Shown one piece after another: positions 8,547 to 17,166 of a stretch of 64,000 bases of DNA (position 1 is the stretch's first letter; each line of letters starts with the position of its first letter). Both the position numbers and the translations under genes were made by a program. Below the pieces are notes generated by a model. The model ran no database searches. It was not told where the DNA came from and saw nothing but the letters and a program-made list of their open reading frames with translations. This DNA is from Alicyclobacillus tolerans (GTDB lineage: Bacteria > Bacillota > Bacilli > Alicyclobacillales > Alicyclobacillaceae): positions 46,458-110,457 of the forward strand of contig NZ_JAJFNK010000014.1 of the NCBI RefSeq assembly GCF_021739485.1. The letters run 5' to 3'.

Positions 8547-9110
8547 ATGTTATACGATCCAAAGAAAACAGCCATTGTCGTAATCGACCTTCAAAAGGGT
8601 ATTACAGCGTTTCCGACAACCCCGCTTTCTTCGAGCGAAGTCATTGAAAATGCAGCAAAGCTCGTCAAGAAATTCCGCGAACAGGATTCCCCAGTCTTCT
8701 TGGTCCACGTAGGTCCGCACGATGGAAAAGACGCACTGCAGCCGGTGACAGACCTTCCGCCGCAACAAGCGCATGAGCGTCCCAGTGATTGGGCTGAATT
8801 CGTCAGCGAGTTGAATCGGCAGCCAAGTGACCTTGTCATTCGCAAGCGTCAATGGGGAGCGTTCCACGGTACAGAACTCGATCTTCAACTTCGTCGACGC
8901 GGCATAGATACCATTGTACTTTGCGGCATTGCAACGAGTATTGGCGTAGAAACAACCGCAAGAGAAGCATTCCAACATGGGTACAATCAAATTTTTGTCA
9001 GTGATGCAACGACAGACCTCAACGATGAAACACACAAAACGACATTTACATATGTATTTCCAAAAATCGGCCGAATCCGTACAACAGAACAAGTACTTAA
9101 AAACGAATAA
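8547..9110 (+). CDS. Isochorismatase-family cysteine hydrolase
   Basis: A 187-residue protein with the Asp-Lys-Cys arrangement of the family: Asp in VVIDLQKG, Lys in VIRKRQWGAF, Cys in LCGIATSIGVETTAREA. Members hydrolyse isochorismate, nicotinamide, ureidoacrylate or similar amides; this one has no context that fixes the substrate. ATG at 8547 with GAGGTG six bases upstream was chosen over an earlier in-frame start that would overlap the promoter. It is monocistronic, convergent with leuA, and ends before a strong shared hairpin. Confidence 0.9.
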   Translation: MLYDPKKTAIVVIDLQKGITAFPTTPLSSSEVIENAAKLVKKFREQDSPVFLVHVGPHDGKDALQPVTDLPPQQAHERPSDWAEFVSELNRQPSDLVIRKRQWGAFHGTELDLQLRRRGIDTIVLCGIATSIGVETTAREAFQHGYNQIFVSDATTDLNDETHKTTFTYVFPKIGRIRTTEQVLKNE

Positions 9111-9136
9111 CAGAAGGATAAAAATTCAATAACAAC

Positions 9137-9180
9137 GGAAACGACGTGTCAATTGGATGGCCAATCCACACGTCGTTTCC
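9137..9180. terminator. Bidirectional terminator hairpin
   Basis: GGAAACGACGTGT at 9137-9149 pairs perfectly with ACACGTCGTTTCC at 9168-9180, and ATTGG/CCAAT extends the inner stem. On the minus strand, T-rich sequence (TTATTGAATTTTTA) follows, suiting leuA; on the plus strand it follows the isochorismatase-like gene by 26 bases. Confidence 0.75.
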
Positions 9181-9258
9181 CATGTCATTTCCAATTTTCT
9201 AGCCTAAAACGGAAACCGTCCCCTTTTAAACGGCCTCCCCTTGGTCATTAGTCCACGA

Positions 9259-10980
9259 TTAGTTTTGTACGAGCAAAGGCACCGGCTGTGATTCGCACAT
9301 TTTATTCACTGCGCTAAACAATGCTTTGACCGAGGAAGTCATGATGTCCGCATCAATTCCGCAGCCCCAGTACTCGGTTCCATCCGTGGCAGTAATTCCG
9401 ATGTAAGATACAGCTTGGGACTCCGACCCGACCTCCAGAGCGTGCTCCTTGTAGACCAGATTGGTGTACGAAAAGCCCAGATTCGTCCGGAGTGCGTTGC
9501 TGATGGCGTCCAGCCTTCCCTTTCCGGCACCTGTCAGTTCTTTGACCACGTCGTCAATGCGCACGTTGACCGTCGTTTGATAGTTGTCACTGCGCGTAAA
9601 GACATACTCCAAAAACTCGAGAGGCCGGGTCAAATTCACGTACTCTTGCATAAAGATATCGTAGATTTCGCTGGGCATGAGTTCCTTGTGCAGTCGGTCG
9701 GAGACACTCTTGACGCGATACCCCAAGCCTTCGCGCATTTCCGCCGGCAAGTCAATCCCGTAGTTCTGCTCTAAGATGTAGCCAATGCCGCCTTTGCCGG
9801 ACTGACTGTTAATCCGGATGATATCTCCTTCGTATTCGCGGCCGATGTCCTTCGGATCGATGAGCAGGTACGGCACCGTCCAGTACTTGCGCTTTCCTTT
9901 CTCGCGCCACTTCATGCCTTTAGCGATGGCGTCCTGGTGCGATCCGGAAAACGCTGTAAATACCAGTTCTCCCGCATACGGGTGCCTTTTCCCGACAGTC
10001 ATGTTGGTCAGTCGCTCGCATTCTGCCCGAATGGCCGGGATGTCTTCCAAGTTCAATTTCGGGTCTACGCCATGCGAGAACAGGTTCAGCGCGAGTGTGA
10101 CCACGTCCACGTTGCCCGTGCGCTCTCCGTTGCCAAACAGCGTTCCTTCAACCCGCTGCGCGCCCGCGAGCACGCCCAGTTCTGCGTCGGCCACGCCCGT
10201 TCCCCGGTCGTTGTGCGGGTGTACGGACAAAATGACGCGATCGCGGTAGTTCAAATGGTCGCTCATAAACTCAATTTGGCTCGCATAGACGTGCGGCATG
10301 GACATGGACACGGTCGCCGGAAGATTGATGATGACCTTGTTGTCTTCAGTCGGCTGCCAAACGTCGAGCACCGCGTTGCAAATCTCGAGGGCAAAATCCA
10401 TCTCGGTGCCTGTGAAGCTCTCCGGAGAATACTGGAATTGGAAGTTGCCTTCCGTTTCTTGGGCAAACTCCTTCACCATTTCCGCACCGCCGACTGCGAT
10501 GTCGATGATTTCTTCCTTCGATTTGCGGAACACCTGCTCCCGCTGAGCCAAAGAAGTCGAGTTGTACAAGTGGACAATCGCCTTTTTGGCGCCTGTGAGT
10601 GCTTCGAAGGTTTTGCGGATGATGTGATCGCGCGATTGGGTCAAGACCTGAATCGTCACGTCGTCCGGAATCAAGTTTTGCTCAATCAAGGTGCGCAAAA
10701 AAGCGAACTCCGTCTCCGAGGCGGCCGGAAAGCCCACTTCGATTTCCTTGAAGCCAATCTTCACCAGAAGTTGAAAGTATTCCAGCTTTTCCTGCAAATT
10801 CATGGGCACGATTAAGGCCTGGTTTCCGTCCCGAAGGTCTACGCTGCACCACGTGGGAGCCTCTGTGATGTACTCCTTCTGGGTCCACTTCATGCTCGGT
10901 ACAGGGGGCATAAAATACTCCCGGTGATACTTCGTGTGGTTTTTCATGCCGGCAACCGCGTTCTCCTGTTTCAAAACCAT
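9259..10980 (-). CDS. leuA: 2-isopropylmalate synthase
   Basis: A 573-residue LeuA, which condenses acetyl-CoA and 2-ketoisovalerate in the first committed step of leucine synthesis. The N-terminal TIM barrel shows VDLRDGNQAL (catalytic Arg and metal-binding Asp), HPHNDRGTG (metal-binding HxH) and NGERTGNVD. The C-terminal third carries the leucine-binding regulatory domain. ATG at 10980 lies seven bases after GGGAGGG; a TTG two codons earlier is too close to the site. It stands alone without leuBCD. The 800-base leader holds two T-box riboswitches, so transcription depends on uncharged leucyl-tRNA. Confidence 0.95.
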   Translation of the reverse strand: MVLKQENAVAGMKNHTKYHREYFMPPVPSMKWTQKEYITEAPTWCSVDLRDGNQALIVPMNLQEKLEYFQLLVKIGFKEIEVGFPAASETEFAFLRTLIEQNLIPDDVTIQVLTQSRDHIIRKTFEALTGAKKAIVHLYNSTSLAQREQVFRKSKEEIIDIAVGGAEMVKEFAQETEGNFQFQYSPESFTGTEMDFALEICNAVLDVWQPTEDNKVIINLPATVSMSMPHVYASQIEFMSDHLNYRDRVILSVHPHNDRGTGVADAELGVLAGAQRVEGTLFGNGERTGNVDVVTLALNLFSHGVDPKLNLEDIPAIRAECERLTNMTVGKRHPYAGELVFTAFSGSHQDAIAKGMKWREKGKRKYWTVPYLLIDPKDIGREYEGDIIRINSQSGKGGIGYILEQNYGIDLPAEMREGLGYRVKSVSDRLHKELMPSEIYDIFMQEYVNLTRPLEFLEYVFTRSDNYQTTVNVRIDDVVKELTGAGKGRLDAISNALRTNLGFSYTNLVYKEHALEVGSESQAVSYIGITATDGTEYWGCGIDADIMTSSVKALFSAVNKMCESQPVPLLVQN

Positions 10981-11040
10981 TATCAATCCCTCCCAGTCAT
11001 CTGTGGAAAAAGGTTATGTGTACAAACAGTCATCTGTGTA

Positions 11041-11385
11041 CAAAAAAGCAGGTTCAATCATCCTCAAGGGACGATCGACCTGCTATCGACCGCGGTACCA
11101 CCCTCGTTGATTTGGCAAGCCAAATCCAACTCAGTGCAACGTGTGCTTGTTGCGACCCCATAACGCAGGTCAGGCGTTTGAACTTACTAAGCTTTGGGCT
11201 TTTCCCTCAGCGTCGACTGCAAGGCTTTCGCGTTGTGTCGTTCGCCTGTTGGTTTTTAGCCGGTTGAGCCGTTCTGTTCAACTACTCAGGGGTGAGTACC
11301 GAAACCGGATTTCACTGCGTCGCACCAACCCGCAGCTCTCTGTGCAAAGCCGACCTCGTTTGTCCCCGTCATCGCGTTTTCGAAT
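11041..11385 (-). promoter_or_regulatory. T-box riboswitch, leuA-proximal, specifier CUC (Leu)
   Basis: Reading the minus strand: stem I contains AGAGCTGCGGGTTGGTGCGA (distal-loop consensus). The specifier loop GGTACTCACC at about 11300-11291 contains CTC at 11296-11294. The T-box proper AGGGTGGTACCGCGG lies at 11104-11090 and pairs with tRNA NCCA. A terminator stem starting AGCAGGT and ending ACCTGCT is followed by TTTTTTG at 11047-11041. The leader ends about 60 bases before the leuA start. CUC fits leucine, matching the gene. Confidence 0.93.
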
Positions 11386-11480
11386 TTAATATCCGTTTTT
11401 GGTTTTCAAGGCTCGCTTTGGATCCATGCCCTTGGTTTAAATCACGAGTCAATGACGATTGTTAAACAATAAACCCCTTA

Positions 11481-11750
11481 GAAACGAAAACAGACCACCG
11501 CCTCGAAAAGAGACGACTGGTCATAGCCAACCGCGTTACCACTCTTGTTGGTCCGAAATACGGACCCCCTCTGCCGCAGGACAACCTGCGCAACCGATTA
11601 ACGACGGTCAGTCGTCCAGGCATACTCGCGGTTCAAACGGTTCTGCCTAGCCGCTCCCGGGCGAGATTCAGGAATTCACTTACTGCGTTGCACCAACCCG
11701 CAGCTCTCTGGCAAGCTCTATTTCCTGAGTGCTCCCGTTCTAAGCGTTTT
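11481..11750 (-). promoter_or_regulatory. Second T-box riboswitch, leuA-distal, specifier CUC (Leu)
   Basis: A complete second T-box precedes the first on the minus strand. It has AGAGCTGCGGGTTGGTGCAA near 11705-11686, the specifier region GAATCTCGCC with CTC at 11665-11663, the T-box AGAGTGGTAACGCGG at 11545-11531 and a terminator stem ending GGTGGTCTG followed by TTTTCGTTT near 11490-11482. TTGACG at 11805-11800 is a possible -35; the -10 is unclear. The base after the specifier is G instead of the more usual A, so its tRNA fit may be weaker than in the proximal copy. Confidence 0.9.
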
Positions 11751-11827
11751 GAACAAAGGCACAATTTGTAGTCTTACGGTACCATAATTTTCTGAATGCC
11801 GTCAAGAGCAAGTTTTGTCTGTTGCAG

Positions 11828-12604
11828 CTAGAATCTCTGATTTGCATTTTTGACACTGCGCAAATGAGCCGTCAACGTCTGCGTCAAATGGTACGTATCG
11901 ACGGCTGGGCTGGTGACAAAACTCGCACCGAGATCCACCACTTCCTTCGCCTGTGCCGCGTCATAGGCTGGCACTCCTACCTTCATACCGGCTCTGCTGG
12001 CGTGTTCAAATACGGTTTTGATAGCGGAACGAACCGTAGGATGAGTGACTTGATGCGGCAAGTTGTAAGAGACGGACAAGTCGGCAGCACCAATGAAAAG
12101 CAGGTCCAATCCTTGCACTTGCAGGATTTCATCGATGTTTTCAACAGCTTCCGCGTCTTCGATCATGCCGATGACAAGCAGGTGGTCGTTTTGCTGTTGC
12201 ATGTGTTCGGTCATCGGGACGTTGCCGTATTTTGCAACCCGCGTCGAACCATCGATGCCCCTCCGGCCGATGGGCGCGTATTTGGCCATATCGACGATCC
12301 GCTTTCCTTGCTCCTGGGAGATGAGGTGAGGAACCATCACTGCATCCGCCCCCGCCTCAACCGCCCGTAAAATGGTGGCTTCGTCTTTTTGCGGGGTTCG
12401 GACAACAGACGTAATATTAGCAATTTTTGCGGCGCGGATAAAATGTTCCATCGTCATGAGGTCCAAAGCGGAATGTTCTAAGTCAATCACGGCAAAATCG
12501 TATCCTGCATACCCTAAAATTTCGATAATAGCGGGGTCTTTGAGAGCACAAAACGTACCGTACGCAATTTCATTTCTGGACAAAACCTCTTTGAACTTAT
12601 GCAT
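11828..12604 (-). CDS. HpcH/HpaI-family aldolase
   Basis: A 258-residue class II, metal-dependent aldolase of the 2-dehydro-3-deoxyglucarate / 4-hydroxy-2-oxo-heptanedioate type. FAVIDLEHSALD, VVRTPQKDEA, MVPHLIS, GMIEDAEAVENIDEI (metal-binding Glu) and FIGAADLS (metal-binding Asp) are all present. It should cleave a 2-keto-(3-deoxy)-4-hydroxy acid to pyruvate plus an aldehyde. ATG at 12604 follows AAGGAGG. It is the last gene of a minus-strand run with the epimerase-like and HPS-like genes under the LacI promoter, so it probably ends a sugar-acid route. Stereochemistry and substrate are open. Confidence 0.9.
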   Translation of the reverse strand: MHKFKEVLSRNEIAYGTFCALKDPAIIEILGYAGYDFAVIDLEHSALDLMTMEHFIRAAKIANITSVVRTPQKDEATILRAVEAGADAVMVPHLISQEQGKRIVDMAKYAPIGRRGIDGSTRVAKYGNVPMTEHMQQQNDHLLVIGMIEDAEAVENIDEILQVQGLDLLFIGAADLSVSYNLPHQVTHPTVRSAIKTVFEHASRAGMKVGVPAYDAAQAKEVVDLGASFVTSPAVDTYHLTQTLTAHLRSVKNANQRF

Positions 12605-12643
12605 CGTTTAAACCTCCTTGGGATATTGAGAGCAGACGGATGG

Positions 12644-13534
12644 TCACGCTAGATATTCATCGACTTTGCTCTTCAGAAATACAATCGATTCTCTCATTTC
12701 GTCTAAGCCGTTCATCCCGTCTTCGATAGAAATCCAGCCTTGAAACCCGACCGACCTCAATTCGCGAAAAATCGCATCGTAGTCGTTCATGCCCTTGCCA
12801 ATGACACCGTGCTGCAAAACATCGGAGTATCCCTGAGACGCGTATTCCTTCAGCTGTTCCAATGTAGCGCCTGGTTTCAGGTAACGGTCGCTGGCGTGAA
12901 CGGTCATTACCCGTTCTTTTACCTTCTTCAGTAGTTCCAATGGATCCTCCCCGGCCACGATGGCATTGGACGGGTCGTAATTGACCCCAAACCAAGGCGA
13001 TGAAATTTGGCCCACGATGTCTAAATAGACGTCGCTTTGCAAAGCAAACTCGGGATAGACCCAAAACCCGTCTTTGTAGTGGTTTTCCATGACAAGGTGT
13101 ACCCTTTGTTTCTGTGCGTAATCGAGCAACTCTTGAATGGATTCGACCGTCCACAAAATCCCCTGTTCCCGGGTCACCTCAGGACGCTTCTGTCCAGACA
13201 GCACGCGGCAGCTGCGGAAGTCGTCCGGTCCCAAAAACGCCATGACGTCAATCATCTGTTTCATTTGTTCAATTTCCCGGGTTCGAAAGGACCTATCCGG
13301 ATGGGTAAAATCCGGCGAAGAACACATCATGGGAATCTGAAGTCCATGACTGTCAGCGCGTGCTTTCACTTTCATTAAGTACGCTTCGCCATACTCCTTT
13401 AAAAAACGATAATACAGTTCGAGTCCTTGTGCTCCAAGGGTTGCCGCCTGGTCAAACCAGTCGAACAAGTCCATTCTGCCATCTACCAATGGTTCTATGA
13501 ACGCCTTGGGAAACGCCGCGATTTTTGCCGTCAA
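12644..13534 (-). CDS. Sugar phosphate isomerase/epimerase (xylose-isomerase-like TIM barrel)
   Basis: A 296-residue member of the AP-endonuclease-2 / xylose-isomerase-like barrel family. Metal-site candidates are Glu in VMENHYKDG, Asp and Asn in GVNYDPSNA, His in MTVHASDRY and Glu in WISIEDGMNG. Such proteins epimerise ketoses, isomerise hydroxypyruvate or dehydrate inositols. The start is TTG at 13534, overlapping the stop of the upstream gene (TTGA), so translation is likely coupled. A GAGAGGGTG site lies ahead. Placed between an HPS-like decarboxylase/synthase and an aldolase, it probably rearranges a ketose or keto-acid intermediate. Confidence 0.85.
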   Translation of the reverse strand: MTAKIAAFPKAFIEPLVDGRMDLFDWFDQAATLGAQGLELYYRFLKEYGEAYLMKVKARADSHGLQIPMMCSSPDFTHPDRSFRTREIEQMKQMIDVMAFLGPDDFRSCRVLSGQKRPEVTREQGILWTVESIQELLDYAQKQRVHLVMENHYKDGFWVYPEFALQSDVYLDIVGQISSPWFGVNYDPSNAIVAGEDPLELLKKVKERVMTVHASDRYLKPGATLEQLKEYASQGYSDVLQHGVIGKGMNDYDAIFRELRSVGFQGWISIEDGMNGLDEMRESIVFLKSKVDEYLA

Positions 13535-14205
13535 CTGTTTTTCACCCTCTCTACTAAGTTTCGCAGGATCGCTTTCAACTCTTCACCGTTGGTGCTGGGA
13601 CGAAACTCTTGGTGATCGATGACCAGCGGAGCCCCGACCACCACCAACGGAGCGCCGTGCTTCGGCATCTGCGCAGCTTGGTCGATGCTCAGTCCTCCTA
13701 CGGCTTGGACGGGGATGTTCACCGCTCCCACCACGTCGCGCAGGTGGTCGAAAGGCGTTCTTTCCGTATCTTCTCCGCGCTCGTCGAACCCCGTATGTAC
13801 GATCACGTAATCGACCCCGTTTGCTTCGAGCATCTTCGCGCATTCGACCTTGTCGGGTGCAGCGAGAATGTCTCCCATGACTTCAATCCCGTACTTTTTC
13901 GCAGCTCGGACGACAGCGCGAATGGTGGCTGGGTGTGCAACTCCCATCACAACCACGTGAGTGGCACCCGCTTTCGCCATCATTTCCGCTTCCAAGTACC
14001 CCCCGTCCATGGTCTTTAAATCAGCGACAATCGGGTGATTTGGAAACGCCTTTCGCAGTTCTTCGACAGCGTGTAGTCCTTCAGCCAAAAGCAAAGGCGT
14101 GCCTGCCTCCAGCCAGTCCACGCCGGCTTCCACGGCAACTTTGGCGACCTCAATCGCCTCTTGAATATTGGTCAGGTCAAGAGAGATTTGCACAATCGGC
14201 TTCAT
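13531..14205 (-). CDS. 3-hexulose-6-phosphate synthase / 3-keto-L-gulonate-6-phosphate decarboxylase family
   Basis: A 224-residue beta/alpha barrel of the orotidine-monophosphate-decarboxylase suprafamily. QISLDLTN at the N-terminus, VADLKTMDGG (the DxK plus second acid residue that bind magnesium in HPS/KGPDC) and VQAVGGLS (phosphate loop) are present. The family does either formaldehyde fixation on ribulose-5-phosphate or decarboxylation of 3-keto-L-gulonate-6-phosphate. No 6-phospho-3-hexuloisomerase gene is adjacent, and sugar-acid genes surround it, so a role in a keto-acid route is favoured over formaldehyde fixation. It begins 88 bases after the lacI gene ends and overlaps the next gene. 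Confidence 0.85.
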   Translation of the reverse strand: MKPIVQISLDLTNIQEAIEVAKVAVEAGVDWLEAGTPLLLAEGLHAVEELRKAFPNHPIVADLKTMDGGYLEAEMMAKAGATHVVVMGVAHPATIRAVVRAAKKYGIEVMGDILAAPDKVECAKMLEANGVDYVIVHTGFDERGEDTERTPFDHLRDVVGAVNIPVQAVGGLSIDQAAQMPKHGAPLVVVGAPLVIDHQEFRPSTNGEELKAILRNLVERVKNS

Positions 14206-14293
14206 TTCTGTTCCCTCATCCTTTCAGGTATTGGATGGATTCCATGACGCACAAATGACGGTCAAAATTCCGGACAAAAAGAGAACCCCGAGA

Positions 14294-15298
14294 TTACACC
14301 GCCGCTGTAGACTCCCGGACAATCAGCCTTGGCGTCATGAAAATATGCGAGACATCCTGCTCAGCCTGACCTGTAAGCCGCCGCAAAATGAGTTCTGCGG
14401 CTTTTTTCCCAATCATGACTGGCGATTGAGTCACGGCGGTGACGGAGGGTGTGATTAAATTCCAGGAGTACTCCAGGTCCCCAAAGGAAACCAGCGAAAC
14501 GTCGTCTGGAATTTTGATTCCCAAGTCGCGGCAGGCGCGCAAGATGCCTGCCGTCATGTTGTTGTTGGCCGATACAAAGGCCGTCGGCAGAGGACCTCGA
14601 TTTAAGAATTCCTGGACCGCAGCGTAGCCGCCCTCATACGTGAACCCGCCATCGACTTGCAGTTCGGGAACAAACGGGATCCCGTGAATTTGAAGGGCTT
14701 TTACGACCCCTTCGTAACGCAGTTGTCCATGGATGGTATCTCGGTTGCCGTGAACGATTCCAATCCTGTGATGGCCAAGGTCCTTCAGGCAGGCAACCAG
14801 CATCTCCATTCCCAACAAATTGTTGTCTGCGACGATGTCAACAGGCAGGGATAGAACCGGCCGGTCGACCAAGACCACCGGGATCTCCCTTTGGATGATG
14901 GAGCGAATGTCGTCGTTCACCCGCCCTGTCGTGCAAAGGATCAGTCCGTCGACCCTTTTTTCGTAGAACATCCGAAGGTTCCTGTGTTCAATTTCCGGGT
15001 TCTCCTTCGTCGAACTAATCAAAATATGGTAGCCGTGTTGATACGTCACCTCTTCAATTCCGCGCGCCAGCGCCATTTGGAACGGATTCATGATGTCTGC
15101 AAGCAATACGGCCAACGTTTTCGTCGAAGAAGAACGCAGGCTCCGGGCAATCCCGTTCGCCTGGTAATTTAACGCTTTGACAGCCTGCAAAACCTTGTCT
15201 TGGAGTTCCGGTTTGACATTCCCCTGATGATTCATCACCTTGGAAACCGTTCCTACGGAAACCCCAGCAAGTTTGGCTACGTCCCGAATCGTATTCAC
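14294..15298 (-). CDS. LacI-family transcriptional repressor
   Basis: A 334-residue regulator. Residues 1-55 form the LacI helix-turn-helix and hinge (NTIRDVAKLAGVSVGTVSKV, then ARSLRSSSTKT), followed by a periplasmic-binding-protein-like effector domain. GTG at 15298 is chosen because the HTH starts there and GGGGGGA lies just upstream; an in-frame 42-residue extension to 15424 would run through its own promoter. It sits between two copies of the same operator and likely controls itself, the three downstream minus-strand enzymes and the plus-strand dehydrogenase. Effector unknown, probably a sugar acid intermediate. Confidence 0.92.
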   Translation of the reverse strand: MNTIRDVAKLAGVSVGTVSKVMNHQGNVKPELQDKVLQAVKALNYQANGIARSLRSSSTKTLAVLLADIMNPFQMALARGIEEVTYQHGYHILISSTKENPEIEHRNLRMFYEKRVDGLILCTTGRVNDDIRSIIQREIPVVLVDRPVLSLPVDIVADNNLLGMEMLVACLKDLGHHRIGIVHGNRDTIHGQLRYEGVVKALQIHGIPFVPELQVDGGFTYEGGYAAVQEFLNRGPLPTAFVSANNNMTAGILRACRDLGIKIPDDVSLVSFGDLEYSWNLITPSVTAVTQSPVMIGKKAAELILRRLTGQAEQDVSHIFMTPRLIVRESTAAV

Positions 15299-15327
15299 GG
15301 TTCCCCCCACCACACGTGGCTTCAAAA

Positions 15328-15376
15328 TGAAACGTTTCACAGGAAAATTGTAGCAAAGGTAATCTTGTAACGTCAA
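15328..15376 (-). promoter_or_regulatory. lacI promoter with TGAAACGTTTCA operator
   Basis: On the minus strand, TTGACG (15376-15371), an 18-base spacer, TACAAT (15352-15347), then TTTTCC and the perfect 12-base palindrome TGAAACGTTTCA at 15328-15339. The operator covers the expected transcription start, so binding should block initiation. Confidence 0.8.
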
Positions 15377-15505
15377 TCGCAAATAAAACAAGAGCCACAA
15401 GTCGGGGTTTTTGTCGCTTTCCAACTCGTTGGAGTCTGTCTAAGCGCTTAAAAGCCGACAAAACCACGATGGATGGCGCCCAAAACCACTTTACTTCGGG
15501 TGTTG

Positions 15506-15554
15506 TTGACAGACTCAGACTGAATTATCTATAATTTTCCTGTGAAACGTTTCA
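15506..15554 (+). promoter_or_regulatory. Plus-strand promoter with the same TGAAACGTTTCA operator
   Basis: A consensus TTGACA (15506-15511), an 18-base spacer and TATAAT (15530-15535), then TTTTCC and TGAAACGTTTCA at 15543-15554. The operator lies at the same distance from the -10 as in the minus-strand promoter at 15347. The leader to the first plus-strand gene is about 240 bases and holds no other feature I can name apart from the short repeat at 15727-15754. Confidence 0.85.
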
Positions 15555-15726
15555 TAACATCTTAAAATCATTGATAGACCTGCCTGTTTTCGTTTTCGGA
15601 AACGCTGCGTACACAAACTAGAAACGATGGCATCCATGTCTATGTCTTTGGTGGTTCAACATGGCTTCGCCTCGATTCGATTTTTCGTTGCACAAAACGC
15701 AAATCGGTTCGATACGAAGGCAATGG

Positions 15727-15754
15727 ATTTTCAGTTGTCGATTTCCAGTTATCG
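15727..15754. repeat. Two tandem 14 bp units
   Basis: ATTTTCAGTTGTCG at 15727-15740 and ATTTCCAGTTATCG at 15741-15754, with two differences, immediately before the ribosome site of the zinc dehydrogenase gene. Confidence 0.75.
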
Positions 15755-15785
15755 ATAAGAATCAGTGAGAAAGGTGGTTTTCGGT

Positions 15786-16823
15786 TTGAAAGCGGTTGTA
15801 AACTTCTCCGGCGGTCGAGGCAATGTGGAACTGCGCGACGTCCCAGTTCCTGAGATTGGACCCCATGACGTGCTTTTAAAGGTGAAAGGCGCAGGAGTCT
15901 GCGGCAGCGACCTGCACATGTATCACGACATTCAAGGGTTTCCGGTGAAACGGCCCGTGACCTTAGGACATGAATTTTCCGGCATCGTTGCGGATGTCGG
16001 TTCTGAAGTGAAAGGCTTTCAGGTCGGTGACCGGGTCGTCAGCGAGACTCCGGCCTACGTATGCGGCGTATGCATCTACTGCCGGACCGGCCAGTACAAT
16101 TTGTGCCCGGACCGGCGCGGCTTCGGCGTTCTCGAAGATGGGGCGATGGCTGAGTATGTTAAGACGAGGGACGCGATCGTACATAAAATCCCCGACGGTG
16201 TTTCTTTCGAAAAGGCGGCGTTAACAGAGCCGTGCTGCGTAGCCTACAACGCCGTCGCCCACCACTCGAGAATCCGCCCTGGCGATTACGTGGTCGTGTT
16301 TGGCCCAGGACCGATTGGCCTGCTGTGCGTACAGATTGCAAAACTCTTTTCCCCGGGGCAATTGACCATCGTGGGGACCCAAAGGGACAAGAACCGCCTG
16401 GAAGTCGCCAAACAATTCGGGGCAGACACGGTAATTGTGGCCGAAGAACAGGATGTTGTCCAAGAGGTCCTTTCTTACGGAGACGGCTTCGGCCCGGATT
16501 TGGTGCTCGATGCCGTCGGCATTTCGATCACCTTAAAGCAAGCCATTGATGTCGTCCGCCCCGCCGGACAGATCACGAAAATTGGCTGGGGACCGGCGCC
16601 AGTGGATTTCTCCCTGGACCCGCTGATTCAGAAAGCGGCTCGTTTACAAGGTTCCTTCAGTCACAATTACCCGATGTGGGAGAAAGTCCTGTTGATGATG
16701 GCCAAAGGTGAAATCGATCCGCTCCCGATGTCAAAAGTCTACAGCATGGAAAATTGGAAGGAAGCCTTCGACGAAATGGACTCCCTCCAACATGCCAAAT
16801 CTGTTTTGGTTCCGAACCCGTAG
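15786..16823 (+). CDS. Zinc-dependent medium-chain alcohol/sugar dehydrogenase
   Basis: A 345-residue MDR-family dehydrogenase like sorbitol, threonine or galactitol dehydrogenases. Catalytic zinc ligands are Cys in GVCGSDLH and the His-Glu pair in GHEFSG. The structural zinc loop has cysteines in VCGVCIYCRTGQYNLC. The nucleotide loop is VVFGPGPIGLL. TTG at 15786 (MKAVVNFSGG) follows AAAGGTGG at about eight bases; a GTG seven codons upstream lacks a site. It is transcribed from the operator-bearing promoter at 15506. It probably oxidises a hydroxyl of a sugar or sugar acid in cluster A. Confidence 0.9.
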   Translation: MKAVVNFSGGRGNVELRDVPVPEIGPHDVLLKVKGAGVCGSDLHMYHDIQGFPVKRPVTLGHEFSGIVADVGSEVKGFQVGDRVVSETPAYVCGVCIYCRTGQYNLCPDRRGFGVLEDGAMAEYVKTRDAIVHKIPDGVSFEKAALTEPCCVAYNAVAHHSRIRPGDYVVVFGPGPIGLLCVQIAKLFSPGQLTIVGTQRDKNRLEVAKQFGADTVIVAEEQDVVQEVLSYGDGFGPDLVLDAVGISITLKQAIDVVRPAGQITKIGWGPAPVDFSLDPLIQKAARLQGSFSHNYPMWEKVLLMMAKGEIDPLPMSKVYSMENWKEAFDEMDSLQHAKSVLVPNP

Positions 16824-17166
16824 AACACACCGCCCCACTGGCCGATTCGGGTCAAGCGGCCGCTCTGCGAAAGGGGATTTTGGAAGGACGCGCACATACA
16901 AAAATTGAACGATAACCCCATCGTGTACAAGTGTTATTTGCCATTGCTGGTTCAGAGGCAGACCCATGATGCAACCGTCAGTGCTATGGCGTGTTTGCAC
17001 AAGAGGACTGAACCTACCCTGCAATGGCAACCTTTTTGTTACAAACCCTTGTGTTTGCGCACTCCACAATATATGATTTTGTAAAATAATATATTATTAC
17101 AATAAACAATATATTAGTTGCAGAAAGGAGGACAGGTTTCTGCAGTACAGGACAAAGAGGGAGAAA
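16824..17166. promoter_or_regulatory. Intergenic region with AT-rich palindrome upstream of gntR
   Basis: No gene is supported here. AATAATATATTATT at 17085-17098 is a perfect 14-base palindrome inside a longer imperfect one bounded by GTAA and TTAC (17081-17100). Half-like copies (AATATAT) lie either side near 17068 and 17108. Its position just ahead of the GntR gene suggests an autoregulatory operator. A GC-rich partial hairpin near 16840-16862 follows the dehydrogenase gene but has no T-run. Confidence 0.5.

Noticed and set aside
13531..14205. Formaldehyde-fixing ribulose monophosphate pathway
   Set aside because: No 6-phospho-3-hexuloisomerase gene is present and the neighbours are sugar-acid enzymes, so formaldehyde fixation is not the preferred reading.
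15441..15450. TAAGCGCTTA palindrome in the lacI upstream region
   Set aside because: Ten bases only, present once, and not positioned relative to either promoter.
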